The notes beneath the pieces were generated by a model, which saw only the letters and a list, made by a program, of their open reading frames with translations, did no database searches and had not been told where the DNA came from. Made by a program: the position numbers and the translations under genes. A stretch of DNA of 64,000 nt from the NCBI GenBank assembly GCA_030704425.1, contig JAPDHM010000001.1:1488001-1552000 (forward strand), written 5' to 3'. Numbering within the stretch: position 1 is the stretch's first letter; each line of letters opens with the position of its first letter. Source of the DNA: Rhodobacteraceae bacterium IMCC1909 (GTDB taxonomy: Bacteria; Pseudomonadota; Alphaproteobacteria; Rhodobacterales; Rhodobacteraceae). Of this stretch, positions 1 through 9,537 are shown one piece after another.

Positions 1-569
1 GTGCACACGCGATTGCATGCGGCTTGGATTCACCAATCGAAGTGGCTATACACGGATCAACAGGATATTATTCCGCAGGTATGAACCAGCATGCTACAGT
101 GAACATCAAAGGCAGCGCCGGTCCCGGCGTTGCTGAAAACATGATGTCCGGCAAAGTTGTGATTGACGGGGACGCCAGCCAATATGCCGGTGCTACGGGT
201 CATGGAGGGCTCTTGGTCATCAAAGGCAACGCCTCCTCGCGCTGCGGGATTTCCATGAAGGGCATTAACATCGTGGTCCATGGCAATATTGGCCATATGT
301 CCGCCTTTATGGCACAATCAGGAAATATGGTGGTCTGCGGTGATGCAGGCGACGCATTGGGAGACAGCTGCTACGAAGCTAGCCTCTTTGTGCGCGGATC
401 GGTTAAATCTCTTGGAGCCGATTGTGAAGAAAAAGAGATGCGGCCAGAGCATCTGGAAATTCTGCGTGAACTGTTGGTGCAGGGCGAATGTGATGCAAAG
501 CCAGCTGAGTTCAAACGCTACGGCTCCGCTCGAACCCTCTATAATTTCAACATCGATAACGCGTATTAA
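1..569 (+). CDS. mgsB: N-methylglutamate synthase subunit B (GXGXG domain), 5' truncated
   Basis: The reading frame is open to the left edge, so the N-terminus lies outside the window. The visible protein is the parallel beta-helix GXGXG domain found at the C-terminus of glutamate synthase large subunits, with Gly-rich turns such as MMSGKVVIDGDA and GGLLVIKGNA. In the N-methylglutamate pathway this domain is a separate subunit working with a glutamine-amidotransferase subunit (mgsA, expected just upstream) and the FMN subunit encoded next. The complex makes N-methylglutamate from gamma-glutamylmethylamide. GlxC-type annotation is the alternative name for this family; the gmaS neighbour favours MgsB. 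Confidence 0.85.
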   Translation, partial: AHAIACGLDSPIEVAIHGSTGYYSAGMNQHATVNIKGSAGPGVAENMMSGKVVIDGDASQYAGATGHGGLLVIKGNASSRCGISMKGINIVVHGNIGHMSAFMAQSGNMVVCGDAGDALGDSCYEASLFVRGSVKSLGADCEEKEMRPEHLEILRELLVQGECDAKPAEFKRYGSARTLYNFNIDNAY

Positions 570-580
570 GGGATTACAAA

Positions 581-1921
581 ATGAGCATCAATCACAGTGG
601 TATCCCGCGCACCACGCCACGGCAATCCGCAACATTCACTCAAGATATAAACAGTGAAATTCGTCGCGCTGCAGCTACAGGGATATATGACATTCGCGGT
701 GGTGGCGCAAAGCGAAAACTGCCGACATTCGACGATCTTCTGTTTTTGGGGGCCTCAATTTCACGGTATCCTTTAGAGGGATACCGTGAAAAATGTGACA
801 CTAATGTTACCATCGGCGGATTGAACGCGGCAAATCCTATACATTTAGAGATTCCCATCACAATCGCCGGCATGTCGTTCGGAGCGCTCTCCGGTCCAGC
901 CAAAGAGGCACTTGGACGGGGCGCATCAGAAGCCGGAACCTCAACCACGACGGGCGACGGAGGCATGACGCCAGAAGAGCGCGGACATTCATCCAAACTT
1001 GTCTATCAATATCTTCCCTCGCGATATGGAATGAACCCTAATGATTTGCGAAAAGCAGATGCGATTGAAATTGTAGTTGGACAAGGTGCAAAGCCCGGTG
1101 GTGGTGGTATGCTCTTAGGTCAAAAGATCAGCGACCGGGTGGCACAAATGCGTAACCTGCCCAAAGGCATCGATCAGCGCTCCGCATGTCGTCACCCCGA
1201 TTGGACTGGCCCAGATGATCTGGAGATAAAAATCCTAGAGCTGCGTGAGATAACCGGTTGGAAAGTTCCAATCTACGTCAAAGTCGCCGGTGCCCGCCCC
1301 TATTACGACACTACTTTGGCAATTAAAGCTGGAGCAGATGCAATTGTATTGGACGGCATGCAGGGCGGCACAGCGGCTACCCAAGATGTTTTCATCGAAC
1401 ATGTAGGCCAGCCAACCCTAGCCATAGTTCGCCCGGCAGTCAAAGCCTTACAAGATCTAGGCATGCACCGCAAAGTGCAACTGATCCTCTCAGGTGGCAT
1501 TCGAACGGGGGCTGATGTGGCCAAAGCGATGGCGCTTGGTGCCGATGCGGTAGCTATTGGTACGGCAGCTTTGATTGCGCTAGGTGACAATGATCCAAAA
1601 TGGGAAAAAGATTATAACAAACTCGGCACAACCTCCGGTGCTTATGATGACTGGCATGAAGGACAAGACCCCGCGGGAATCACAACGCAAGATCCAGAGC
1701 TGATGAAGCGCTTTGACCCCATTGAAGGGGGTCGGCGCCTGCGCAATTATCTAAAGGTGATGACTTTAGAGGCACAGACCATCGCACGGGCCTGCGGGAA
1801 AAACCACCTGCACAATCTGGAACCAGAAGACCTGGTCGCACTGACTATGGAAGCGGCAGCAATGGCTCAGGTTCCATTGGCGGGCACGGATTGGTGGCCA
1901 GGAAAATCTGGGTCATTTTGA
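581..1921 (+). CDS. mgsC: N-methylglutamate synthase subunit C, FMN-binding glutamate synthase-like
   Basis: This 446-residue protein matches the FMN-binding (GltB central/FMN) domain of glutamate synthase. It shows MSFGALSGPAKEALGRGA, the Gly-rich QGAKPGGGGMLLGQKI segment, and the phosphate-binding GADAIVLDGMQGGTAATQ and LSGGIRTGADVAKAMALGAD barrel motifs. It lies 11 bases after mgsB and 68 before gmaS, so the three are probably one operon. It should carry out the redox half of converting gamma-glutamylmethylamide and 2-oxoglutarate to N-methylglutamate and glutamate. The substrate assignment rests on context, since the domain itself is shared with glutamate synthases. Confidence 0.87.
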   Translation: MSINHSGIPRTTPRQSATFTQDINSEIRRAAATGIYDIRGGGAKRKLPTFDDLLFLGASISRYPLEGYREKCDTNVTIGGLNAANPIHLEIPITIAGMSFGALSGPAKEALGRGASEAGTSTTTGDGGMTPEERGHSSKLVYQYLPSRYGMNPNDLRKADAIEIVVGQGAKPGGGGMLLGQKISDRVAQMRNLPKGIDQRSACRHPDWTGPDDLEIKILELREITGWKVPIYVKVAGARPYYDTTLAIKAGADAIVLDGMQGGTAATQDVFIEHVGQPTLAIVRPAVKALQDLGMHRKVQLILSGGIRTGADVAKAMALGADAVAIGTAALIALGDNDPKWEKDYNKLGTTSGAYDDWHEGQDPAGITTQDPELMKRFDPIEGGRRLRNYLKVMTLEAQTIARACGKNHLHNLEPEDLVALTMEAAAMAQVPLAGTDWWPGKSGSF

Positions 1922-1989
1922 AACTCAAGGGGGCAGCTCAGTATGGGCCGCGCCCTATTTAATATCAAGAACCAACAGGGAAAAAGACC

Positions 1990-3324
1990 ATGGCAACAGA
2001 TCTGGAAAAATTCGCTAAAAATAATAATGTTAAATACTTCATGATTTCATTCACTGATCTCTTCGGTGGGCAAAGGGCGAAACTGGTGCCCGCGCGCGCC
2101 ATTGGCGATATGCAAGAAGATGGCGCAGGATTTGCGGGCTTCGCGACTTGGCTCGACCTAACTCCAGCCCATCCCGATATGCTGGCCATTCCAGATCCAG
2201 AAGCGGCTATCATTCTGCCTTGGAACAAAGAGATTGCTTGGGTTCCTGGCAATTGCGTCATGGAAGGCGCGGATGTCGCCCAAGCGCCACGTAATGTTCT
2301 GCGCCGCTTAATTGCAGAGGCCGCCTCCGAAGGGATGCATGTAAAAACTGGGATTGAAGCAGAATTCTTTTTGCTTACGCCTGCAGGAGACAAAATTTCT
2401 GATCCCTATGATACTGCGGCAAAACCATGCTACGATCAGCAAGCCTTCATGCGCCGCTTGGACGTAATCCGCGAAATCAGCGATTACATGCTCGAATTGG
2501 GCTGGGGTGCCTATCAGAACGACCATGAGGACGCTAATGGCCAATGGGAGATGAATTGGGATTTTGACGATGTTTTGGCTACCGCCGACAAGCATAGTTT
2601 CTTTAAATTCATGACCAAGACTGTCGCGGAGAAACATGGTTATCGGGCAACATTCATGCCTAAGCCTGTTGAAGGACTGACAGGCAATGGCTGTCACGCC
2701 CATATTTCGGTTTGGGATGCCCCTGGCGCTTCAGCTAAAATAAATATCTTTGCTATGGAGGCAAACGACAGTAGCCAGACCGCCGAATTGGGACTATCCG
2801 AAAAGGGCAAGCATTTCTTGGGTGGGATCATGAAACATGCCTCCGCACTGGCCGCTATTACAAATCCAACCATTAACAGCTATAAGCGGATCAATGCGCC
2901 ACGCACCACGTCTGGCGCAACTTGGGCGCCCAACACGGTGACTTGGACCGGCAACAATCGTACCCACATGGTGCGCGTCCCCGGCCCTGGCCGTTTTGAG
3001 CTTCGCCTCCCAGATGGGGCAGTAAATCCATATTTGCTGCAAGCGGTAATTATTGCCGCCGGTTTGTCCGGCGTTCGAGCGAAAGCTGATCCAGGCAAAC
3101 GCTACGATATTGATATGTATGCCGAGGGCCATAAAGTGCGCGGCGCGCCAAAACTACCGCTGAATATGCTTGATGCCTTGCGCGAATATGACAAAGACAA
3201 AGGGCTCAAAGCAGTAATGGGTGAAGAGTTCTCAGCCGCCTATCTGAAAATGAAACATTCCGAATGGAATGATTTCTGTAGCCACTTTAGCGATTGGGAA
3301 AAAGCAAACACCTTAGACATTTAA
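1990..3324 (+). CDS. gmaS: gamma-glutamylmethylamide synthetase
   Basis: This 444-residue glutamine-synthetase-fold enzyme ligates monomethylamine to glutamate with ATP, the entry step of the N-methylglutamate pathway. Visible family features are the N-terminal beta-grasp with YFMISFTDLFGGQRAKLVPA, the metal/ATP-site GIEAEFFLL, NDHEDANGQWEMNWDF, NGCHAHISVW and the C-terminal NRTHMVRVPGPGRFELRLPD. Length fits GmaS (about 440) rather than GlnA (about 470). The mgsB/mgsC neighbours make GmaS much more likely than an ordinary glutamine synthetase or a polyamine glutamylation enzyme. Confidence 0.93.
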   Translation: MATDLEKFAKNNNVKYFMISFTDLFGGQRAKLVPARAIGDMQEDGAGFAGFATWLDLTPAHPDMLAIPDPEAAIILPWNKEIAWVPGNCVMEGADVAQAPRNVLRRLIAEAASEGMHVKTGIEAEFFLLTPAGDKISDPYDTAAKPCYDQQAFMRRLDVIREISDYMLELGWGAYQNDHEDANGQWEMNWDFDDVLATADKHSFFKFMTKTVAEKHGYRATFMPKPVEGLTGNGCHAHISVWDAPGASAKINIFAMEANDSSQTAELGLSEKGKHFLGGIMKHASALAAITNPTINSYKRINAPRTTSGATWAPNTVTWTGNNRTHMVRVPGPGRFELRLPDGAVNPYLLQAVIIAAGLSGVRAKADPGKRYDIDMYAEGHKVRGAPKLPLNMLDALREYDKDKGLKAVMGEEFSAAYLKMKHSEWNDFCSHFSDWEKANTLDI

Positions 3325-4031
3325 TCGCATGCCCAGGAACCCAAGAAAAAGCGCGCCTTTAGACAGGGCCTCGGATACCCGATTGTCTGGTTAAAGCAAT
3401 AACTGTAGCCACATTTTGCGAATAGTAAACTGGACCGACAACACCGCAAACGTCAAAGGCATACATATTGTAAGAATAACCGAAGTGTTCCCTGGCGCGT
3501 CAAAACGGTCCAAAGCGGTTGGTCCACGTGAAGGGTGCCCCAATCAAGGGTGGATATGCGGCAGAATCAAGACACGGCCAAGGCCTCCTCCAAAACACCT
3601 ATAGTAAAATACGCCGTGACCCAGCACGGGTGATTGGCGACGAAAAATTCGTAAACCGCAAGAAAATTTGTCATAGGATATTCACGGGTGTGCAACACAG
3701 AGCTGAAATACCCAAAGCATGCTCCGCGTCATACCAAAAACCTATTCTGCCAAAATATAAGACCAGTTTTGGTCATCACACTCAGCTGCCTCTCGTTTAG
3801 ATTTTGCTACGACACCAAAGATCAAGTCGCCTCTTTCGCCCCCTCCTGACACAGATTTTAACCTCCTGGAAGCGGACCTGTTGCACCAACCTTAGCCAAC
3901 AATTTAAAAAACTGTTACTATCGTAATTTAACCAATCAAATATGTTCCAGAAAATCCTAAAAATTCATAAAAACTGGACTTTTGACTCATCAAACCCTTC
4001 AATTAAATCAGACAAATGGTGGAGAAATTAT
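3325..4031 (+). other. About 700-base gap before tmm; no gene recognised
   Basis: The stretch holds only short open frames with no recognisable family. On the minus strand a hydrophobic stretch (GNTSVILTICMPLTFAVLSV) can be read around 3425-3485, which might be a scrap of a decayed membrane protein, but no start or continuous frame supports a gene. The 3' part is AT-rich and should contain the tmm promoter. A weak candidate is TTGCAC with a TTAAAA hexamer 17 bases downstream, near 3880-3910; it is not convincing. I saw no clear terminator behind gmaS. Confidence 0.4.
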
Positions 4032-5369
4032 GTGACCAAACGGATTGCAATCATTGGCGCTGGCCCATCAAGTTTAGCCCAACTCCGCGCCTTCGCAGCA
4101 GCGAAGAGAAAAGGTGCGGATATCCCTGAGGTCGTTTGCTTTGAGAAGCAATCTGACTGGGGTGGGCTGTGGAACTATACATGGCGAACCGTAGTCGATG
4201 AGTATGGCAATCAATGCCACGGATCCATGTACAGGTACCTATGGTCCAATGGTCCCAAAGAGGGGCTCGAGTTTGCCGATTACACATTTGACGAACATTT
4301 CGGCAAGCCTATCGCCTCCTATCCTCCGCGCGCGGTCTTGTTTGACTATATCAAAGGCCGGGCCGAGAAAGCTGCCGTCCGCGATATGATCCGTTTTTCC
4401 ACAATCGTGCGCGACGTGCGCGCATTGGATGGCGGCGGCTTCGCAGTGACCAGTCGCGATGAGGTGGCCGATATCGAAAGTTGTGAATTTTTCGACAAAA
4501 TAATCGTCGCCACAGGGCATTTCAGTGTGCCCAATGTTCCAGAATATACAGGCTTTGACCAATTCAACGATCGCATTTTGCACGCCCATGATTTCCGCGA
4601 TGCACGAGAGTTTTCTGACAAAGATCTTTTGATCCTTGGAACCTCCTACTCTGCAGAGGATATCGGCTCACAATGTTGGAAATACGGCGCAAAATCAATC
4701 ACAGCATCCCATCGCACCGCCCCCATGGGTTATAATTGGCCCGACAATTGGCACGAAGTGCCAAAGCTCGATTGCGTTGAAGGACGTACAGCTCATTTCA
4801 TCAACGGTACTAGCAAAGATGTAGATGCAATCATCCTATGCACAGGATACAAACACCATTTCCCATTCTTGCCGGACGATCTTCGCCTTAAAACAGCCAA
4901 TCGATTAGCAACCGCGGATCTATACAAAGACGTTGTCTGGACCAAAAATCCCAATATATTTTATCTGGGAATGCAAGATCAGTGGTATACATTCAATATG
5001 TTTGATGCACCGGCGTGGTGGGTGCGCGATTGTATAATGGAGCGAATTGACCTGCCGTCTGCGGAGGTCATGATACGGGATGTCATTGACCGGATAGCAA
5101 CCGAAGACGCGCTTGCGGACGACTATGGCGCTATTGAATATCAGGGCGCATATACGATGGAGCTTGTAGCAGAAACAGATTACCCCAGCTTTGATGTCAG
5201 CGCTTCAAATAAAGCTTTTTTCGAATGGAAGAGACACAAAAAGAAAGGAATAATGGATTTCCGAAATTATAGCTATACTAGCCCAATAACAGGTACAGAG
5301 GCCCCGCCACATCACACGCCTTGGAAGGACGCAATGGATGATAGCCTTGAAAGCTACCTTGAAATTTGA
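4032..5369 (+). CDS. tmm: trimethylamine monooxygenase (flavin-containing)
   Basis: Tmm is an FAD- and NADPH-dependent monooxygenase that oxidises trimethylamine to TMAO. GTG at 4032 is preferred over upstream starts because GGTGGAG sits about 10 bases upstream, the product becomes 445 residues (family size), and it then begins like the family ([12 protein letters not shown]). The nucleotide-binding segment [10 protein letters not shown] near residues 203-212, with the tyrosine near 206, is characteristic of bacterial Tmm rather than general FMOs. Two oddities: the FAD motif reads GAGPSS with Ser in place of the last Gly, and the FMO fingerprint reads [11 protein letters not shown] with Asp where Gly is usual. 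The rest is full length. Dimethyl sulfide is a known side substrate of the family. Confidence 0.92.
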   Translation: MTKRIAIIGAGPSSLAQLRAFAAAKRKGADIPEVVCFEKQSDWGGLWNYTWRTVVDEYGNQCHGSMYRYLWSNGPKEGLEFADYTFDEHFGKPIASYPPRAVLFDYIKGRAEKAAVRDMIRFSTIVRDVRALDGGGFAVTSRDEVADIESCEFFDKIIVATGHFSVPNVPEYTGFDQFNDRILHAHDFRDAREFSDKDLLILGTSYSAEDIGSQCWKYGAKSITASHRTAPMGYNWPDNWHEVPKLDCVEGRTAHFINGTSKDVDAIILCTGYKHHFPFLPDDLRLKTANRLATADLYKDVVWTKNPNIFYLGMQDQWYTFNMFDAPAWWVRDCIMERIDLPSAEVMIRDVIDRIATEDALADDYGAIEYQGAYTMELVAETDYPSFDVSASNKAFFEWKRHKKKGIMDFRNYSYTSPITGTEAPPHHTPWKDAMDDSLESYLEI

Positions 5370-5569
5370 AACTTTGCAGTTTTCCCAAAATCGTAATATA
5401 GATGCACGTATATATGATTGGTCCTGATCATAGCTATTTACGCCATGATCGGACGAAGCCGTAAGGTATCAACCCAATCTCAAATTTGAAACGCAAAATA
5501 ATATCTTAGGCCAAGAAATGTTTGTGGCTGATCACAAAAATCACCGTGTCATCTTAACGACCAGGATCT

Positions 5570-5596
5570 CTACTGCGACGCAGTAGATCTATTTTT
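5570..5596 (+). terminator. Candidate intrinsic terminator downstream of tmm
   Basis: An 8-base perfect inverted repeat, CTACTGCG and CGCAGTAG separated by one base, is followed by ATCTATTTTT. It lies about 200 bases past the tmm stop and just before the convergent tdm stop. The very tight loop means some inner pairs would open. Confidence 0.5.
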
Positions 5597-5627
5597 CCAT
5601 CACCACTTGTTGCCGTCCACCTGTAAA

Positions 5628-7997
5628 TTATGATCGAGGCCGCGATTTGGTCGGATCATAATGGGCGAAAGGCACTATCTTGGCAGGTAGGCGCTTCATA
5701 TGACCGTCTAACTTGCCAATTTCTACCTCAGTTCCCTCCCTATGATGCGCGACATCCACGCGGGCCAAAGCAATGTTTTTGCCCAAAATAGGTGAGCGCA
5801 TGGAAGAGGTCACCTCACCGATTTGCGCCCGGCCAATGTGAACGCTATCGCCATGCGAAACGTCCACATTACTGTCGATATCGAGACCCACCAATTTGCG
5901 AGCTGGGTTTTCTTTGCGTCGGATCAAAGCTTGGCGCCCAATGAAATCATCAGGTTTAGACTTCAACGGTACCGTAAACCCAATTCCAGCTTCAAAGGGA
6001 TCAGTTTGGTCCGAGAAATCATAACCAGCGAAAATAAGTCCTGCCTCAATGCGCAACATGTCCAACGCTTCCAGCCCCATCGGCTTGAGACCTTGGGCCT
6101 GCCCTGCGGTCCAAACCGCGTCAAACACAGTTTCCGCATGTTTGGGATGGCAGAAAATCTCATAGCCAAGTTCACCAGTATAGCCCGTGCGCGAAACAAC
6201 GATTGGCACTCCCTGGTCATCACCAACGCGCGCCGGAGTAAAACGGAACCAAGCCAGCTCTTCAAGCTTTGGTTGATGCGGTGCAGTCCAAATAATTTTC
6301 TTCAATAAATCGCGGCTTTCCGGCCCCTGTACAGCAATATTATGCTGCATATCTGTTGAGTTGCGCACCAAGACTTTGAGAGCCAGCTTGGCAGCCTGCT
6401 CACGCATCCAGTCACCCCCATAATCAGTACCCCCAATCCAGCGGAAATTATCCTTACCCAAACGAAACACAGTTCCGTCATCAATCATTCCGCCATGCTC
6501 ATAACACATAGCGGTATAGACAACCCCACCGATAGGTAAGGTTTTCATATTCCTAGTGAAAATATACTGACACAGCGCTTCAGCATCTGGTCCGGTAATC
6601 TCAAATTTACGAAGAGCACTGAGGTCCATCACTACCGATTTTTCTCGGCACGCACGATATTCATCCAAAGGCCCAGCTTGAGAAAAACTACCTGCCAACC
6701 AATAGCCATTATACTCCAAAAAGTTTCGTGTGTGTTTAGCAAAGCTGCGGTGAAAACCAGTTTCCTGTGTCATTTGAAGGTCCGATTCTGGCGTGGTGCG
6801 AAAGCCAATCGCACGTTTAAAGGGCTCCGCACCATCATAGGTGCGTATGTGAATATCTGTTGGGTTCCACCCATTTGCTGGAGATGTATCATCTGGACAG
6901 GCCGAACTTACACAGATTAAATCTGTCAAGGCTCGCAACAATACATAATCTCCAGGCCGCGACCAAGGTTCATCACCATACATCACCCCATGGTCATCAA
7001 TAGCCGTATTGAAGAAAAAATTAATCGCCATCCATCCGGCCCGGGCGGAAACCCCGCGTCCCGCAAGAGCCGCGTTAAAGTTGTCTGAGCAATTAACATG
7101 TCCCGGATAGCCAATGTCATCGTAATATTTTGCCGCGCAAGCCAAGGCAAAGGCATCATGGCGCCCACAGGTGTCCTGAATAACCTCCACCAGCGGGAGC
7201 ATATCTTGATCATAGTACTTCGCATGGAGCCCCGGCATTGGATAGGCATGTCCCATCAGGGTGCGCGTGGTAGTTACGTCGAGCGCATGCTCGATACCTT
7301 TATCCAATTTTCGCGCCGAAAAACATTGAAAATCTGTGCATTGCCGACCATCAACATCATAAATCTGAATGAAATCTCCCGCTTTCACAAAATAGCTTCG
7401 GGCTGTGGCAGAGTGAATACGGATATCGGCAAGTGGATTTGCCAAGGGATCGGGTAATTCAAATTTAACATGCTCTTTGATTACGGCGCGTTTGACCTGC
7501 ACGGTTAATGGCGTGGCGGTGTCCTGCGCATCAAAATTCATGATCCCGCCTGGCGCCGCAACAACTAAAGTACCCGTACGTGCCACGTCCAAAACCTCTT
7601 CGCATTTCGCAGGGGTTTGGCTATCGAAAAAACGAAGCGATCTAGCCTCAGCCAAATTAACGCAGCGTGCTTCAAGTCCAAGGCGAACAGACCTCAATGA
7701 CAGGTCACCATTTGAAAGTAATTGTTTGAAGCCCAGGGCACCGCTATTATTGCCCTGCTTCAAGACCCCTGCATCAAAGCGCCCCCTGTTGTCTACAGCG
7801 ATAACCTCACAAGGCTGTCCCCCTTGCTGATTGATCACAATGATCTGATCGCCGGGCTCAACTGCAAACAAGGCGGCACCACAGCCTGCAACCTCATAAC
7901 GCTCAATCCCCGGCGGCATCGAAAACACCGATGGCGCAAAAACGCCACTCGGCTTTGGTGGCCCAAGCGTGACCTTTGGGTAAATATCTTCCAACAT
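5628..7997 (-). CDS. tdm: trimethylamine-oxide demethylase (aldolase), DUF1989-GcvT fusion
   Basis: Tdm splits TMAO into dimethylamine and formaldehyde, with the GcvT half able to pass the C1 unit to tetrahydrofolate. I chose the ATG at 7997, giving 789 residues, because GGAG sits 7-8 bases upstream; the longer in-frame start would run through that ribosome binding site. The N-terminal half is DUF1989-like with a cysteine-rich metal region (RQCTDFQCF, DTCGRHDAF, HVNCSDN). From about residue 410 to the end it is an aminomethyltransferase-type fold (VVMDLSALRKFEITGPDA, SRTGYTGELGYEIFCHP, GLEALDMLRIEAGL). It converges on tmm, so the two are separately transcribed. Confidence 0.93.
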   Translation of the reverse strand: MLEDIYPKVTLGPPKPSGVFAPSVFSMPPGIERYEVAGCGAALFAVEPGDQIIVINQQGGQPCEVIAVDNRGRFDAGVLKQGNNSGALGFKQLLSNGDLSLRSVRLGLEARCVNLAEARSLRFFDSQTPAKCEEVLDVARTGTLVVAAPGGIMNFDAQDTATPLTVQVKRAVIKEHVKFELPDPLANPLADIRIHSATARSYFVKAGDFIQIYDVDGRQCTDFQCFSARKLDKGIEHALDVTTTRTLMGHAYPMPGLHAKYYDQDMLPLVEVIQDTCGRHDAFALACAAKYYDDIGYPGHVNCSDNFNAALAGRGVSARAGWMAINFFFNTAIDDHGVMYGDEPWSRPGDYVLLRALTDLICVSSACPDDTSPANGWNPTDIHIRTYDGAEPFKRAIGFRTTPESDLQMTQETGFHRSFAKHTRNFLEYNGYWLAGSFSQAGPLDEYRACREKSVVMDLSALRKFEITGPDAEALCQYIFTRNMKTLPIGGVVYTAMCYEHGGMIDDGTVFRLGKDNFRWIGGTDYGGDWMREQAAKLALKVLVRNSTDMQHNIAVQGPESRDLLKKIIWTAPHQPKLEELAWFRFTPARVGDDQGVPIVVSRTGYTGELGYEIFCHPKHAETVFDAVWTAGQAQGLKPMGLEALDMLRIEAGLIFAGYDFSDQTDPFEAGIGFTVPLKSKPDDFIGRQALIRRKENPARKLVGLDIDSNVDVSHGDSVHIGRAQIGEVTSSMRSPILGKNIALARVDVAHHREGTEVEIGKLDGHMKRLPAKIVPFAHYDPTKSRPRS

Positions 7998-8096
7998 AAT
8001 TTTTTCTCCACTCCAGTGGTGTTGCATCAGCGGAATAAATCTTTATTTTAAAGAATATCCTATTTCGCAGCCTTCGGCAATAAAAAGAAAGTAAAT

Positions 8097-8261
8097 ATGA
8101 GTAATAAGCACATCAATTTCATTGGCTGGATCCTCTTCATCCTGTCAGCACTCGGATTCATTATCGCGTCCGTAGGAAGCTTTTGGTCAATGGTCGGGTC
8201 TGTTCTCTTTTTAGTAGCCTGTTTGGTCTTTTTGATACCTTTCTTTAGGCCCGATAAATGA
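8097..8261 (+). CDS. small membrane protein of unknown function, coupled to the EamA permease
   Basis: A 54-codon frame begins ATG at 8097 and ends TGA at 8261, overlapping the next gene's ATG as ATGA, so the two are probably translationally coupled. The product (starting MSNKHINFIGWILFILSALG) is almost entirely hydrophobic and should form two membrane helices with a short charged tail (FFRPDK). A purine-rich AAAAAGAAAG sits upstream but is a weak ribosome binding site. It is divergent from tdm across about 100 bases, which must hold both promoters. I do not recognise a named family; the location suggests a role with the permease in methylamine use. Confidence 0.7.
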   Translation: MSNKHINFIGWILFILSALGFIIASVGSFWSMVGSVLFLVACLVFLIPFFRPDK

Positions 8262-9100
8262 TTGCTTCACTGAGCTTAGGCTTGCTTGCCGCCATATGCT
8301 GGGGCATTCACGACATCTGTGTCCGTTATGTCAGCCAGCGCACTGGTATTATGGCCTCGATTTTCACTGTCCTATTCCTAGGCGCAGTCTTTTTGACACC
8401 GATTTGCCTGTATTATGGCGAATGGAGCGCGTTGACCCAAGCGGCCCTCCTGCGGGCAGCGCTCTCAGGCGGGCTGTTCGCGCTGGCGTCTATCGGCCTC
8501 TACAAAGCTTTCGCCATCGGCCCCGTGCGGCTTGTAGCACCCATAATTGGATCTTTCCCCATACTTTCCGTGGGATTAGCTTTTTGGTTCAGCTCCCCAG
8601 TCTCGCTGTTGCAATTGTTAGCCGTCTTAGTCATTCTGGTAGGCATTACCATCGTAGCACAAAGTGAAGATGGCGCGCAAAATCCAGCTCGCCGCGCGGC
8701 CATCTTCTGGGCCATTGCAGCAGCTATTGGTTTTTTTGGTAGTTTCGCTTCAGGTCAATCAGCCGCAGCATTGGGAGCAGAATTACCCGTAATCTGGTTC
8801 ACCCGCATTGCCGCGATCCTCGTCATCCTTGCCATTGCATTGCCTATGGGCAAGCAGTTGATGCCCCAGACCTCGCACCTATACTTACTCACACTGATGG
8901 GGCTGCTGGATGCAACAGCTTTAGCGTTTGTAATTTTTGCCGGCACCCAAGAATTTTCTGCTTTCGCCACTGTCACAGCGTCGACATTTGGGCTGGTTAC
9001 TATAGTTTTGGCTCGGTTCTTCTTGAAAGAGCCAATGACAGGCAAGCAGTGGACCGGAGCATTATTAGTTTTTGCTTCTGTCTGTATATTATCGATTTAA
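8258..9100 (+). CDS. EamA/DMT-family permease
   Basis: This 280-residue protein has about ten hydrophobic segments in two EamA repeats, starting MIASLSLGLLAAICWGIHDI and resuming near AAIFWAIAAAIGFFGSFASG. Proteins of this drug/metabolite transporter superfamily move small metabolites across the inner membrane. It overlaps the preceding 54-residue ORF by four bases and ends about 40 bases before the convergent thioesterase. The setting next to tdm makes a methylated amine or a breakdown product a plausible substrate, but the sequence does not show this. Confidence 0.85.
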   Translation: MIASLSLGLLAAICWGIHDICVRYVSQRTGIMASIFTVLFLGAVFLTPICLYYGEWSALTQAALLRAALSGGLFALASIGLYKAFAIGPVRLVAPIIGSFPILSVGLAFWFSSPVSLLQLLAVLVILVGITIVAQSEDGAQNPARRAAIFWAIAAAIGFFGSFASGQSAAALGAELPVIWFTRIAAILVILAIALPMGKQLMPQTSHLYLLTLMGLLDATALAFVIFAGTQEFSAFATVTASTFGLVTIVLARFFLKEPMTGKQWTGALLVFASVCILSI

Positions 9101-9142
9101 TAAATATTTTCGTTAAAAAGCTTATGTTGTTTCAAAAGTGGC

Positions 9143-9535
9143 CTAGTCCCGTACAGGCACCATAGTGCCCTGCATCAAAGCAACTTTAATATCCCCATCA
9201 AACACATCCGCCCGCACGATCACCAAACGAGCGCCGGATTTCTCAACATGACCCACAGCCCGCAGTGGACCGTCACGACCGGGTGCCAGAAGGTTGATTT
9301 TCATTTCTGCCGTCAAAACTTCACAGCCCGCCTCCATCATCGTCAAGGCCGCGTATCCCGCGGCGCTGTCACCGAGCGCAAAGATCAAACCCGCATGCGC
9401 ATAGCCATGCTGCTGCTGACTGCCGGGCAAGATTGGTGCTGTGATCTCCACATGCCCCGGCTCAACCACCGTCATCTGCGCGCCAAAAGTTTTCATGATG
9501 CTCTGACGTTCAAAGCTTTTAGTGATCCGTTCCAT
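9143..9535 (-). CDS. PaaI-family hot-dog thioesterase
   Basis: This 130-residue single-domain hot-dog protein has the PaaI-type active-site helix in QQHGYAHAGLIFALGDSAAG, and so probably hydrolyses acyl-CoA thioesters. The start at 9535 is preferred because it lies two bases after the stop of the upstream gene (TAG AG ATG) with AAGGGG as ribosome binding site; a longer start at 9568 would overlap that gene. It is the last gene of the helicase-phosphoesterase-thioesterase run. The acyl substrate cannot be told. Confidence 0.85.
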   Translation of the reverse strand: MERITKSFERQSIMKTFGAQMTVVEPGHVEITAPILPGSQQQHGYAHAGLIFALGDSAAGYAALTMMEAGCEVLTAEMKINLLAPGRDGPLRAVGHVEKSGARLVIVRADVFDGDIKVALMQGTMVPVRD

Positions 9536-9537
9536 CT

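Noticed and set aside
581-1921. Ordinary glutamate synthase large subunit
   Set aside because: The protein is a stand-alone FMN domain of 446 residues with a separate GXGXG subunit and gmaS next door, which fits N-methylglutamate synthase instead.
3519-3800. A 93-codon plus-strand frame in the gmaS-tmm gap
   Set aside because: No ribosome binding site, no family resemblance, and basic low-quality composition.
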